Made by a program: the position numbers and the translations under genes. From positions 33,872 through 97,871 of the forward strand of contig SFDZ01000004.1 in the NCBI GenBank assembly GCA_004557405.1: a stretch of DNA of 64,000 bases, read 5' to 3'. Shown here in pieces: positions 6,412 through 15,770 of the stretch. The DNA comes from Bacteroidales bacterium. Lineage in GTDB: Bacteria > Bacteroidota > Bacteroidia > Bacteroidales > Paludibacteraceae. Positions within the stretch are counted from its first letter, which is position 1; every line of letters begins with the position of its first letter. Under the pieces are notes generated by a model. It saw only the letters and a list, made by a program, of their open reading frames with translations. It was not told where the DNA came from and made no database searches.

Positions 6412-8757
6412 TTATTTTGTCTTTTTGGCGTTCGTTTTGCGTGCCGCGCGATAGTTTGACCGCCCTTTCGATGCGTTTTCGGGGTTGGCGATGATGGCTT
6501 TGCAGGCCTCCTCGGTCAGTGCCGCTGCATCGGTGCCTTTGGGCAGTTTGTAGTTTTTGTTGTCGTTCACGGTATGAATGTACGCGCCAAAACGCCCGTT
6601 CAGCACCTGTATGTCGCCAAAGATGTGAATGACTTTGTTGTTGTCGGCTTCGCGCTTGGCGGCAATAATTTCGAGTGCGCGTTCGAGGGTCAGTGTCAGC
6701 GGGTTGTCGGTTTTTGGCACGGAGTAGAACGCTTTGCCGTGTTTGATGTACGGGCCGAAACGTCCGTCGGCCACAATCAGGTCTTCGTTTTCGAATTGTC
6801 CGATATTGCGCGGCAGTTTGAACAACTCCAGCGCCTCGTCGAGCGTGATGGTGAAGATACTCTGTCCGGGTTGCAGGTCGGCGAAACGCGGTTTTTCGTC
6901 GCTGTCGGACGATCCCAACTGCGCCACCACGCCAAAACGACTGATTTTGGCATAGACCGGTTTGCCGGTTTTGGGGTCGTCGCCCAGATAGTGTTCGCCG
7001 GGTTTGGTGCCAACGGCTTGGTCGGCCACCAGCACCTCTTTGTGGAATGGTTCGTAGAAATTACCGATATTTTGATTCCAAGCAATTTTTCCGGCTGCCA
7101 CATCGTCAAATTCTTCCTCGACATTGGCCGTGAAGTTATAATCCATGATTTTGGCGAAGTAGGTTGTCAGAAAATCGTTGACCACGATGCCGATGTCCGT
7201 TGGCGACAGTTTGCCTTTTTCGACCGACGGTTTTTCTTTCCGCATCTCGTCGCTGATGCCGTTGGCATCCAATGTGAGCACGCAGTAGTCGCGGGGTTCG
7301 TTCACGATTTCGCGTTTATCGACATATTCGCGCGCCAAGATGGTCGAGATAAACGAGTTGTAAGTGGCGGGGCGTCCGATGCCGAGTTCTTCCATCTTTT
7401 TGATGAGCGTGCCTTCGGTGTAGCGCGGCGGTTTTTGTGCAAAACGTTCTTGTGCAATAGCGGTTTTCAGCGTCAGCGTTTGCTGCGTCAGCGATGGCAA
7501 CAGTGTCGTTTGTTCCTGTTCCGAGTCGTCGTCCTGCGATTCGATATAGACACGCAAGAAGCCGTCGAAGGTCAGCACTTTACCCTCGACAACAAACTGT
7601 TCGTCGCTGCCGTCGATGTCGATAGTAACCGTAGTGCGTTCAATTTCGGCGTCGGCCATTTGCGAGGCGATGGTACGTTTCCAAATCAGTTCGTAGAGGC
7701 GTTGTTCCTGCGCCGTTCCGGCGATGGTGCGATTGCTGATGTAGGTTGGTCGGATGGCTTCGTGCGCCTCTTGTGCGCCTTTCGATTTGGTGTGATATTG
7801 GCGTACTTTCAGATAGTTTTCGCCGATATTTGTAACGATTTCCTGTTTGATGGTGTTGATGGCTAACGAACTGAGGTTTAGCGAGTCGGTACGCATATAG
7901 GTGATTTTACCCGACTCGTAGAGTTTTTGTGCGATGCGCATGGTTTGCGACACCGTAAAGCCGAGTTTTCGCAAAGCCTCTTGTTGCAAAGTCGATGTTG
8001 TGAACGGCGCTGCCGGCATCTTTTTGGCCGGATGTTTTTCGACGCTGACAATGCGGAATTGTGCGTGTTGGCACATTTCGAGGAATTGTCGGGCTTCGTC
8101 TTTGGTGGCAAAGCGGTGTTTTAGTTCGGCTTGCAATTCGCAGGGTTGTCCTTGTGCATCGCGTGCGGCGAACACGGCCGTAACCCGAAACGATGGCGTT
8201 GCCTGAAAGTTTTGGATTTCGCGTTCGCGTTCCACTACCAAGCGCGCCGTAACCGACTGTACGCGCCCTGCCGACAGACCCGGTTTGATTTTTTTCCACA
8301 ACACGGGCGAGAGTTCGTAACCCACCAGACGGTCGAGTACGCGGCGCGCCTGCTGTGCGTTCACCAAGTTCATGTTGATGTCGCGCGGATGTTCGATAGC
8401 CTCCAATAGTGCCGGCTTCGTTACCTCGTGAAAAGCGATGCGCCGTGTTTTGGCGGGATCCAACTGCAATTCGTTGAACAAATGCCATGCGATGGCTTCT
8501 CCTTCGCGGTCGTCATCGGATGCGAGCCACACTCTTTCGGCACTCTTTGCGGCTTTTTTCATCTCGGCCACCAATTTTTTCTTGTCCTCGGACACCACAT
8601 AGGTCGGTTTGAAATTATGATTGATGTCGATACTCAGACTTTTGTCGGGCAAGTCGCACACATGCCCCATGCTCGACATCACTTTGTAATCGGGGCCTAA
8701 ATGTTTTTCGATGGTTGGGACTTTCGTCGGCGATTCCACAATAACGAGATTTTTCAT
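6412..8757 (-). CDS. topA: DNA topoisomerase I (type IA)
   Basis: Relaxes negative supercoils by a transient 5'-phosphotyrosine. The Met at 8757 (MKNLVIVESP) is chosen over an in-frame Met 14 codons upstream because the Toprim domain begins there. The protein is 781 aa. Toprim motifs are Glu8 in VESPTK and DDDREGEA (81-88). The catalytic Tyr is in GKITYMRTDS (about 287). The C-terminus has topoisomerase C-terminal repeats (GRFGPYIKHG, GRFGAYIHTV) and a Lys-rich tail but no Cys4 zinc ribbons of the E. coli type. A -7 box (TACCTTTG) lies at 8792-8785. Between topA and the ClC gene a small palindrome (ACACCCT-TT-AGGGTGT, 8839-8854) may end the ClC transcript. Confidence 0.97.
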   Translation of the reverse strand: MKNLVIVESPTKVPTIEKHLGPDYKVMSSMGHVCDLPDKSLSIDINHNFKPTYVVSEDKKKLVAEMKKAAKSAERVWLASDDDREGEAIAWHLFNELQLDPAKTRRIAFHEVTKPALLEAIEHPRDINMNLVNAQQARRVLDRLVGYELSPVLWKKIKPGLSAGRVQSVTARLVVEREREIQNFQATPSFRVTAVFAARDAQGQPCELQAELKHRFATKDEARQFLEMCQHAQFRIVSVEKHPAKKMPAAPFTTSTLQQEALRKLGFTVSQTMRIAQKLYESGKITYMRTDSLNLSSLAINTIKQEIVTNIGENYLKVRQYHTKSKGAQEAHEAIRPTYISNRTIAGTAQEQRLYELIWKRTIASQMADAEIERTTVTIDIDGSDEQFVVEGKVLTFDGFLRVYIESQDDDSEQEQTTLLPSLTQQTLTLKTAIAQERFAQKPPRYTEGTLIKKMEELGIGRPATYNSFISTILAREYVDKREIVNEPRDYCVLTLDANGISDEMRKEKPSVEKGKLSPTDIGIVVNDFLTTYFAKIMDYNFTANVEEEFDDVAAGKIAWNQNIGNFYEPFHKEVLVADQAVGTKPGEHYLGDDPKTGKPVYAKISRFGVVAQLGSSDSDEKPRFADLQPGQSIFTITLDEALELFKLPRNIGQFENEDLIVADGRFGPYIKHGKAFYSVPKTDNPLTLTLERALEIIAAKREADNNKVIHIFGDIQVLNGRFGAYIHTVNDNKNYKLPKGTDAAALTEEACKAIIANPENASKGRSNYRAARKTNAKKTK

Positions 8758-8876
8758 ACAACAAGTTTTATTTTTTTGCGGCTGCAAAGGTAACAACATT
8801 TTTTCAGGTTTACACCCTTTTTAAGCGATATTTTTTGAACACCCTTTAGGGTGTAGGTCTGCCGAAATGAGTTTTG

Positions 8877-10664
8877 TCATTCGTCGGAGAATTGTACCAA
8901 CACGTTTCGATACGAATTGAAAATCTTCGATTTCGACACAAATCCGACATAGCGTCCTTCGTCGTCGACAACAGGCAAATTCCATGCGCCGGTATCTTCG
9001 AACACGTCCATCACCTTGCCCATCGGCATATTTATATTGACGCGCGCCGGCACGGCAATCATCAGTTTGCGTACGCTGAAACGGTCGTACAAATCGGGAC
9101 GAAACATGATGTTGCGCACCTCGTCGAGCGGCATGATGCCCACCAACACACCCGTTTTTTTGTTCACCACAGGGAACACGTTGCGGCTGGAATGCGAAAT
9201 CACTTTGACCAATTCGCCCAATTTCATTTCGGGATAGACCACTTCCATGTCGGTTTCGAGGAAATTGCCCAATTCCAACATCGACAGCACGGCGCGGTCT
9301 TTGTGGTGTGTCATCAACTCGCCCTTTTGCGCCAAACGCATGGCATACAGGCTGTGAGGCTCGAACAAAATAATTGTCAGATAGGCCACTACCGAGGTGA
9401 TAATCAGCGGAATAAGCAATTCGTAACTATTTGTCAACTCGGCTATCAGGAATGTGCCTGTGAGTGGTGCGTGCATCACGCCCGACATTAGGCCGGCCAT
9501 GCCGACAAACGCATAATTTTGACTCGGGATGTCGAATCCGAACAGGTTCAACGACGTAGCCATCACAAAACCGGTGAGGCTGCCCACAAACAGGCTCGGT
9601 GCGAAAATACCACCCGTGCCGCCGGCGCCATTGGTGGCCGCCGATGCAAAAATCTTGAAAAAAACTATCAACCCGAGATACAGCACCACCGCCCACATTT
9701 CGGAACGATAAGCATACAACAAACTATTGTTGAACGTGGTCGAAGCATCGCCCGTAAGCAGTTCGGCTATGGTATCGTAGCCCTCGCCATACAACGGTGG
9801 AAACAAGAATATCAGCAAGCCCAACATCGCGCCACCAACGACAATCTTTTTGTACGGCGATTGAAGGCGTTTGAAAACCCGCTCGAGGCGATTCATACCG
9901 CGCGTGAAATAGAGCGACACCAAACCGCACACAATACCAAGCAATATGACCAACGGAACGCGCTCGAAAGCAAACGGCACCAACGCATCGAAATGGAACA
10001 ACGTCTCCTTGCCTAAAAACAGGTACGAAAACATGGTGGCCGTAGCCGCCGATATGAGCAATGGTGCCACCGAAGTCATGGTCATGTCGAGCATCAACAC
10101 CTCGACCGTGAAAGCCACGCCGGCAATCGGCGCATTGAAAATACCGCCAATGGCACCGGCAGCGCCACAGCCCACCAGCAACATCAGCGTTTTTTGGTCG
10201 AGGTGGAAGGCACGTCCCAAATTGGAGCCAATGGCCGAGCCGGTCAACACAATGGGTGCCTCGGCACCAACCGAACCGCCAAAACCGATGGTAATGGCGC
10301 TCGCCACCACCGATGACCACATATTATGCACTTTGATGATGGCCTTACGTTGCGATATGGCATACAAAATTTTTGTAACACCGTGACTGATGTCATCTTT
10401 CACCACATAGCGCACAAACAGACTTGCCAACGTGATGCCAAGCGCCGGCAACGCCAAATACCAATAGTTCAGTTCTTCGACAGGGAAAAGCGACGTGATG
10501 CCACGCTGAATCAATGCAATGATGCTTTTGAGTACAAAGGCCGCCACAGCTGCGCACATACCTACCACAAAACTCAGTATCAGCACAAAATACGACTCTT
10601 TGATGTGCTGTTCGCGCCATGTCAGCATCGACATGTACAACTCTCGCCAATCAATTTTTTTCAT
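8877..10664 (-). CDS. ClC-family chloride channel/antiporter with CBS domains
   Basis: Protein of 595 aa from the Met at 10664 (MKKIDWREL); the in-frame Met 10 codons upstream adds a basic stretch unlikely to be translated. About ten to twelve hydrophobic helices form the ClC core. The anion-path motifs are GSVGAEAP (130-137, with the gating Glu position kept) and GGIFAPSLFVG further on. Two CBS domains fill the last 150 residues (around VFPVVNKKTG and WNLPVVDDEG). It should move chloride across the inner membrane, possibly exchanging protons. A -7 box (TATCTTTG) is at 10699-10692, about 30 nt upstream. It is probably monocistronic. Confidence 0.93.
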   Translation of the reverse strand: MKKIDWRELYMSMLTWREQHIKESYFVLILSFVVGMCAAVAAFVLKSIIALIQRGITSLFPVEELNYWYLALPALGITLASLFVRYVVKDDISHGVTKILYAISQRKAIIKVHNMWSSVVASAITIGFGGSVGAEAPIVLTGSAIGSNLGRAFHLDQKTLMLLVGCGAAGAIGGIFNAPIAGVAFTVEVLMLDMTMTSVAPLLISAATATMFSYLFLGKETLFHFDALVPFAFERVPLVILLGIVCGLVSLYFTRGMNRLERVFKRLQSPYKKIVVGGAMLGLLIFLFPPLYGEGYDTIAELLTGDASTTFNNSLLYAYRSEMWAVVLYLGLIVFFKIFASAATNGAGGTGGIFAPSLFVGSLTGFVMATSLNLFGFDIPSQNYAFVGMAGLMSGVMHAPLTGTFLIAELTNSYELLIPLIITSVVAYLTIILFEPHSLYAMRLAQKGELMTHHKDRAVLSMLELGNFLETDMEVVYPEMKLGELVKVISHSSRNVFPVVNKKTGVLVGIMPLDEVRNIMFRPDLYDRFSVRKLMIAVPARVNINMPMGKVMDVFEDTGAWNLPVVDDEGRYVGFVSKSKIFNSYRNVLVQFSDE

Positions 10665-10758
10665 TCTGTACAACAATGTTTTTCTCGGGCGCAAAGATAT
10701 AAAAAAAATGGCATTCCGTAATCAGAACACCATTTTTTATCTGAAACATGCCGTGTTT

Positions 10759-12096
10759 TTACAGCACGCCTTGCGCCATCATGGCCTTGGCTACTTTCAT
10801 AAATGCGGCGATGTTTGCGCCTTTCACATAATCCACATAGCCATCGGGTTGTGTGCCGTATCGTACACATTGTGCATGGATGTTGCCCATTATTTCGCGC
10901 AATTTGGCATCGACTTCGTCCTTGCTCCAACTCAGGTGCATGGCGTTTTGCGTCATCTCCAAGCCCGACACCGACACGCCGCCGGCGTTGGCCGCTTTGC
11001 CCGGCGCATATAGAATTTTAGCCGTCTGAAACACTTTCACGGCCTCGGGTGTCGAAGGCATATTGGCACCTTCGGACACGGCTATCACACCATTGGCAAC
11101 CAACGCACGCGCATCGTCACCGTTCAGTTCGTTTTGAGTGGCCGACGGCAAAGCAATCGTACATTTCTCGTGCCACGGACGCCCGCCCGCCACATATTTG
11201 CAACCATACTTTTCGGCATATTCGCGTATGCGACCGCGATACACGTTCTTCAGTTCGAAAATGTAATCCAATTTCTCGCGATCGATGCCGTCGGGGTCAT
11301 AGATGTAGCCATCGCTGTCGGACATGGTGATTACCTTGCCACGGAGTTGAAGGACTTTTTCGGCCGTATAAGTCGCCACATTGCCCGACCCCGAAATGCA
11401 GACAGTTTGTCCTTGCAGGTCGGTGATGCCGCGGCTCTGCAACATATTCATCAGGAAATAGATATTGCCATAGCCTGTGGCTTCGGGACGAATGAGCGAA
11501 CCGCCAAACTCGACACCTTTGCCGGTGAATGTGCCGGTATTTTCGCGTGCCAATTTTTTGTACATACCATACATATAGGCCACTTCGCGACCGCCAACGC
11601 CGATGTCGCCGGCCGGCACATCGGTATCGGGACCGACATGGCGCCACAATTCCAACATCAACGCCTGACAAAAACGCATGATTTCGGCATTCGACTTGCC
11701 ACGCGGACTAAAATCGGAACCGCCTTTGGCACCGCCCATCGGCAAAGTGGTTAACGCATTTTTGAACGTCTGCTCGAACGCCAAAAATTTCAGAATCGAC
11801 GGACACACCGACGCATGAAAACGCATGCCACCCTTGTACGGACCAATGGCATTGTTGTGCTGAATACGATAACCCATATTGGTTTGCACACGCCCTTGGT
11901 CATCGACCCAATTGACGCGAAACGACACTATGCGGTCGGGAATGCAAAGCCGCTCTATCAAATTAACTCTCTCAAATTCAGGGTGTTGATTATATACGTC
12001 CTCTATCGACGCCAACACCTCGTGCACCGCCTGAATGTATTCCGGCTCGTTCGGAAAACGACGTTGCAATTCGTCTATCACTGTCTGGGTTGTCAT
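10759..12096 (-). CDS. gdhA: Glutamate dehydrogenase (NADP-type, hexameric)
   Basis: Interconverts 2-oxoglutarate plus ammonium with glutamate in the cytoplasm. Protein of 445 aa, the standard length, starting MTTQTVIDEL at 12096 (the longer frame adds nine poor residues). Substrate motifs are YKGGMRFH (87-94), PMGGAKGG with catalytic Lys124, and PAGDIGVG (161-168). A Rossmann fold follows around ISGSGNVATY. A -7 box (TACTTTTG) is at 12120-12113. It is divergent from panC across a 173-bp gap that is AT-rich and holds both promoters. Confidence 0.96.
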   Translation of the reverse strand: MTTQTVIDELQRRFPNEPEYIQAVHEVLASIEDVYNQHPEFERVNLIERLCIPDRIVSFRVNWVDDQGRVQTNMGYRIQHNNAIGPYKGGMRFHASVCPSILKFLAFEQTFKNALTTLPMGGAKGGSDFSPRGKSNAEIMRFCQALMLELWRHVGPDTDVPAGDIGVGGREVAYMYGMYKKLARENTGTFTGKGVEFGGSLIRPEATGYGNIYFLMNMLQSRGITDLQGQTVCISGSGNVATYTAEKVLQLRGKVITMSDSDGYIYDPDGIDREKLDYIFELKNVYRGRIREYAEKYGCKYVAGGRPWHEKCTIALPSATQNELNGDDARALVANGVIAVSEGANMPSTPEAVKVFQTAKILYAPGKAANAGGVSVSGLEMTQNAMHLSWSKDEVDAKLREIMGNIHAQCVRYGTQPDGYVDYVKGANIAAFMKVAKAMMAQGVL

Positions 12097-12235
12097 ACTT
12101 TTATTTTTTTTGCAAAAGTACAAGAAAGACCGTTATGTTGTATCATTTTCCGCCATTTTTTTTCAACCGACACAAAAAGACGCACAAAAACCGACAAAAA
12201 TCGTCATTTCGTTTCATTATATACATTTTTATTAC

Positions 12236-12243
12236 TATTTTTG
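12236..12243 (+). promoter_or_regulatory. panC: -7 box for the panC unit
   Basis: TATTTTTG, matching TAnnTTTG, 26 nt upstream of the panC start. A TTTC at the expected -33 position (12212-12215) differs by one base from TTTG. Confidence 0.5.
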
Positions 12244-12269
12244 CACGATTTTTTCAAACGAACACGAAC

Positions 12270-13121
12270 ATGCAGACAATAACTACCAAAAAAGCGTTAG
12301 ACGAATTTGTATCTAACTGTAAATCAGAGAATAAAACAATCGGTTTCGTACCAACCATGGGTGCGTTGCACAACGGACACCTGACGTTGGTGCGCCGTGC
12401 TGTGGCCGAAAACGACATTTGCATCGTCAGTGTCTTTGTCAATCCCACGCAATTTAACGACAAAAACGACCTTGCCAACTATCCGCGCACGCTCGAAGCC
12501 GACGCCGCCCTGCTGACCGAAGCCGGCTGCGCCTGTGTGTTTGCGCCCACGCCCGACGAGATGTACAACGCCGACGAGATGACCAACCGTTTCGAATTCG
12601 ACTTCGGTGGGCTCGACCAAGTGATGGAGGGTAAATTCCGTCCGGGACACTTCAACGGCGTAGTGCAAGTGGTCAGCAAACTATTCCGCCTCGTGCGCCC
12701 CGACCGCGCCTATTTCGGCGAAAAAGATTTCCAACAATTGGCCATCATTCGCCGCATGACAAAACTGATGAACTTCCCCATCGAGATAGTGGGTTGCCCC
12801 ATTGTGCGCGAAGAGAGCGGTTTGGCACTCAGCAGCCGCAACGCCCTACTCACGCCCGAACAACGACAAACGGCCGTTCACATTTCGGCCGTGCTGCAAG
12901 AGAGCACACAGTTTGCCCTCGAAACATCGGTCGGCGAACTGCACGATGCCGTAGTGGCAGCCATCAACGCCAAAGAAGGACTCGAAACCGAATACTTCGA
13001 CATTGTGGACGGCGACACACTCCAATCCATCGAACGCTGGGACGACGCCGAATACGTAGTAGGCTGTGTTACAGTCTATTGCGGCAAAATACGCCTCATC
13101 GACAATATCCGCTACAAATAA
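12270..13121 (+). CDS. panC: Pantothenate synthetase
   Basis: Joins pantoate and beta-alanine with ATP in coenzyme A synthesis. Protein of 283 aa starting MQTITTKKAL at 12270; the open frame reaches 60 codons further up but that part reads through the promoter. The nucleotidyl-transferase signature is PTMGALHNGHLTL (HxGH at 34-37), followed by FVNPTQFN, GEKDFQQL and the KMSKS-like ALSSRNALLT. The next gene begins 25 bp downstream, so they probably form one transcript. Confidence 0.97.
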   Translation: MQTITTKKALDEFVSNCKSENKTIGFVPTMGALHNGHLTLVRRAVAENDICIVSVFVNPTQFNDKNDLANYPRTLEADAALLTEAGCACVFAPTPDEMYNADEMTNRFEFDFGGLDQVMEGKFRPGHFNGVVQVVSKLFRLVRPDRAYFGEKDFQQLAIIRRMTKLMNFPIEIVGCPIVREESGLALSSRNALLTPEQRQTAVHISAVLQESTQFALETSVGELHDAVVAAINAKEGLETEYFDIVDGDTLQSIERWDDAEYVVGCVTVYCGKIRLIDNIRYK

Positions 13122-13146
13122 CCACACTACGGACACACTCATCGAC

Positions 13147-13749
13147 ATGGTCAGACTCTACAACGAAAACCCCAACCCGAAAATCATTGCACACGTGGCC
13201 GAAATTTTGCGCAACGGCGGCATCGTCATCTACCCCACCGACACCGTTTACGCCATCGGGTGCGACATACGCCAACAACACGCCATCGAAAAAATCTGCA
13301 AATTCAAAGGCATCGACACACGCAAAGCACAACTATCCATCATCTGCCACGACTTGAGCCACATCAGCGAATACGCCAAAGTGGACAACAGCACGTTCCG
13401 ACTGCTGAAACACAACCTGCCCGGCGCATTCACATTCATACTCAACGGCAGCAACAACCTGCCACGACTGTTCAAAAACCGCAAAACAATAGGCATTCGC
13501 GTGCCCGACAACAACATTGTGCGCGCCCTTGTACAAGAACTCGGCAACCCGATACTGACCACATCTGTCAAAGACGACAACGACATCACCGAATACGAAA
13601 CCGACCCCGAACTGCTGCAAGAAAAATACGGCAAAATGGCCGACATCATCATCAACGGCGGCATGGGCAACAACACAGCCTCGACCATCGTCGATTGCAC
13701 CGGCGAACAGCCCGAAATCGTGCGACAAGGCATCGGCGAATTAAAATAA
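13147..13749 (+). CDS. L-threonylcarbamoyladenylate synthase (YrdC/Sua5 family)
   Basis: Makes threonylcarbamoyl-AMP for the t6A37 modification of tRNAs reading ANN codons. Protein of 200 aa from MVRLYNENPN at 13147. It shows the YrdC fold signatures PTDTVYAIGCD, KGIDTRKAQLS, the PGAFTFIL segment and IGIRVPDN. It is a short, single-domain form without the Sua5 C-terminal domain. Following panC by 25 bp, it is likely co-transcribed. An in-frame Met at 13066 overlaps panC and is not needed. Confidence 0.93.
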   Translation: MVRLYNENPNPKIIAHVAEILRNGGIVIYPTDTVYAIGCDIRQQHAIEKICKFKGIDTRKAQLSIICHDLSHISEYAKVDNSTFRLLKHNLPGAFTFILNGSNNLPRLFKNRKTIGIRVPDNNIVRALVQELGNPILTTSVKDDNDITEYETDPELLQEKYGKMADIIINGGMGNNTASTIVDCTGEQPEIVRQGIGELK

Positions 13750-13759
13750 TCAAAATAAT

Positions 13760-13790
13760 TTTGTCGAACAATTTTTTTTTCATACATTTG
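13760..13790 (+). promoter_or_regulatory. Promoter of the 13840 gene
   Basis: TTTG 13760-13763, 19 nt, TACATTTG 13783-13790. Perfect match to the Bacteroidota primary promoter; start expected near 13797. Confidence 0.8.
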
Positions 13791-13839
13791 CAGAAAATTT
13801 TACGCCATCAAAATCAAACTCAAAAAAAATAATCTAACA

Positions 13840-14523
13840 ATGAAACACGCAGTCAAAATCTTACTCGTTATCGCCATCGGCCTATTGGCCTATCTCTGTG
13901 TTATGTGCATCTACACGCCCATTCATTTCGACGAAGAACGCGGCGTGCGCGAAAAAGCCATCATTGCAAACCTGGTGAACATACGCAAAGCGCAAATTGA
14001 ATTCAAAAATCAGTATGGACGCTACACGGCAAGTTGCGACACACTTGTCGATTTCATCAAGAACGGCAAAATGCCCGTTGTGTTGAAAGAAGGCACCCTC
14101 ACCGACGAACAACTGCAAAACGGTTTGACCGAAGCCAAAGCCTTGAAAATCATCAAATCGGGCAACAAAAAAGAGATTGCCGCCAACGGACTCGAAAATT
14201 TCCGCCGCGACACCACGTTCGTAAGTGTTTACGAGAGTCTCTTTGCCAACGAACTCACACTCGAACAGGTCGAGCAGATAGTCGTAGTGCCGTTCTCCAA
14301 TGGGCAACGTTTCGAAATGGAAACCGCCACGCACACCAATGCCACATCGGGCATCACCATCCCGCTGTTCGAGGCACGCGCCCCGTACGACATGTACCTG
14401 AGCGACCTCAATCGTCAGGAATTGGTCAATCTGAAAGACGAAAAATCGAAACTCGAAAAATACGCAGGCCTCAAAGTCGGCTCGATAACCGAGCCAAACA
14501 ACAACGCCGGCAACTGGGAATAG
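13840..14523 (+). CDS. Conserved-looking membrane-anchored protein, pilin-like N-terminus, function unknown
   Basis: Protein of 227 aa with one N-terminal membrane helix (about residues 5-25) and a periplasmic or extracellular remainder. After the helix comes RKAQIEFKNQYGRY, which resembles the AQ..Y....G.Y stretch of type IV pilin-like and pseudopilin proteins. The true prepilin cleavage motif (G, then F-T-L-x-E) is absent, so this is resemblance only. The C-terminus is polar (EPNNNAGNWE). It has its own promoter and is followed 86 bp later by rsmD. I cannot name a function. Confidence 0.8.
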   Translation: MKHAVKILLVIAIGLLAYLCVMCIYTPIHFDEERGVREKAIIANLVNIRKAQIEFKNQYGRYTASCDTLVDFIKNGKMPVVLKEGTLTDEQLQNGLTEAKALKIIKSGNKKEIAANGLENFRRDTTFVSVYESLFANELTLEQVEQIVVVPFSNGQRFEMETATHTNATSGITIPLFEARAPYDMYLSDLNRQELVNLKDEKSKLEKYAGLKVGSITEPNNNAGNWE

Positions 14524-14609
14524 TTTTCCAGCGACAACGACAAAAGCATCAAAATGTGGCGCCTGCACATTGCTCGCGCTACATTTTGTACACATAAACT
14601 TCAACCGAT

Positions 14610-15140
14610 ATGCGCATCGTCAGCGGAAAGTTCAGAGGGCGACACTTCACTCCGCCCACCAACATTACGGCACGTCCCACAACCGATTTTGCCAAAGAGA
14701 GCCTGTTCAATGTGCTGAACAACTACCTCGATTTGGACGGCTGCACGGCACTCGACCTTTTTTCGGGCACCGGCAGCATCAGTTTTGAATGCGTATCGCG
14801 CGGGTGCGCCCATGTCAGCAGTATCGAGATGAGCGAACGCCATATCGCATTCATCAAAAAAACGGCCGCCACGCTTCAAATCGACAATCTGCGCGTCTAT
14901 CGCAGCGATGTGTTTCGTTTTCTCGACGTCAACAACGAAACATACGACCTGATTTTTGCCGATCCGCCCTATCAGTTGCCCGAAATAGCCGAAATTCCCG
15001 ACCGGATTTTTGCCAAACAACGGCTGCGCGACGGCGGCGTATTCGTACTCGAGCACGGCAAAAACAACACGTTCGACACCCATCCGCACTTTGTGGAACA
15101 CCGCAACTACGGCAACGTTCATTTCAGTTTTTTCCGCTAA
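14610..15140 (+). CDS. rsmD: 16S rRNA (guanine-966 N2)-methyltransferase
   Basis: Methylates G966 of 16S rRNA in the 30S subunit, using S-adenosylmethionine. Protein of 176 aa beginning MRIVSGKFRGR. The SAM-binding loop is DLFSGTGSIS (49-58) and the catalytic DPPY is at 118-121. The N-terminal RPTTDFAKESLFN block is typical of RsmD. Length and motif spacing are normal. It converges with the DJ-1 gene across a shared terminator hairpin. Confidence 0.95.
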   Translation: MRIVSGKFRGRHFTPPTNITARPTTDFAKESLFNVLNNYLDLDGCTALDLFSGTGSISFECVSRGCAHVSSIEMSERHIAFIKKTAATLQIDNLRVYRSDVFRFLDVNNETYDLIFADPPYQLPEIAEIPDRIFAKQRLRDGGVFVLEHGKNNTFDTHPHFVEHRNYGNVHFSFFR

Positions 15141-15153
15141 TTTGTTGCAAAAA

Positions 15154-15188
15154 AAGTAAGGACGCCCAAAAAAACGACGTCCCTACTT
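15154..15188. terminator. Bidirectional terminator between rsmD and the DJ-1 gene
   Basis: A 10-bp stem with one A-C mismatch (AAGTA-AGGACG 15154-15164 with CGTCC-CTACTT 15178-15188) between two convergent genes. The core GGACG/CGTCC recurs in the terminator at 46390-46419. Confidence 0.75.
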
Positions 15189-15217
15189 AACTTATTTCGC
15201 GGTTTGATGCGCTAATA

Positions 15218-15760
15218 TCAGGCAATCAGCATACCTTGACGAATATTGTCGGCACAAGTGCGTCCACGCAGATTGGCTGCCAATGTCAGCGCAAAATCGA
15301 GCGCAAAAGCCGGTCCTTTGGCAGTAACGATGTGGTGCGATTGTACTACGCCGTCGGGCAAAATGGCGGCTCCGGTCAGATAGTGTTCGAATCCGGGATA
15401 GCAAGTGGCCGATTCTCCATCGAGAATGCCCAACTGTCCCAGCACAAATGGTGCTGCACAGATGGCAGCCAGCGGTCGTTGCTGCCGATGATGTGCGGTC
15501 AGCAAATCGGCCAAGTGCCGATTGTCGGCCAAGTGTTGCGCGCCGGGCATGCCTCCGGGCAAAATCAGGTAGCCGTCGGCAGTGGGTTGTACGTCGGCCA
15601 AAAGGCAGTCGCACACCACCGACACACCATGTGCACCACGCACCTGCAAATCGGCATTCAACGACACCATTTCCACCGGCACTTCGGCACGGCGCAACAC
15701 ATCGACCACGGTCAATGCTTCAATCTCTTCGAATCCGTCGGCAAAAAACAGATAGTTCAT
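15218..15760 (-). CDS. DJ-1/PfpI family protein (YajL-like)
   Basis: Protein of 180 aa of the glutamine-amidotransferase-like superfamily. The nucleophile elbow is AAICAAP with Cys101, supported by the conserved Glu of GFEEIEA near residue 12, the pattern of DJ-1/YajL rather than proteases. Family members act as redox-sensitive chaperones or as debated glyoxalase/deglycase enzymes; the substrate cannot be told here. It begins 10 bp after tonB and is likely the last gene of the exbB-exbD-tonB transcript. Confidence 0.9.
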   Translation of the reverse strand: MNYLFFADGFEEIEALTVVDVLRRAEVPVEMVSLNADLQVRGAHGVSVVCDCLLADVQPTADGYLILPGGMPGAQHLADNRHLADLLTAHHRQQRPLAAICAAPFVLGQLGILDGESATCYPGFEHYLTGAAILPDGVVQSHHIVTAKGPAFALDFALTLAANLRGRTCADNIRQGMLIA

Positions 15761-15770
15761 ACAAAAAGTC

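Noticed and set aside
5053..7866. Long plus-strand frames opposite the metallopeptidase and topA
   Set aside because: Antisense shadows; residue composition is not protein-like and they cross the tracrRNA terminators or have no promoter.
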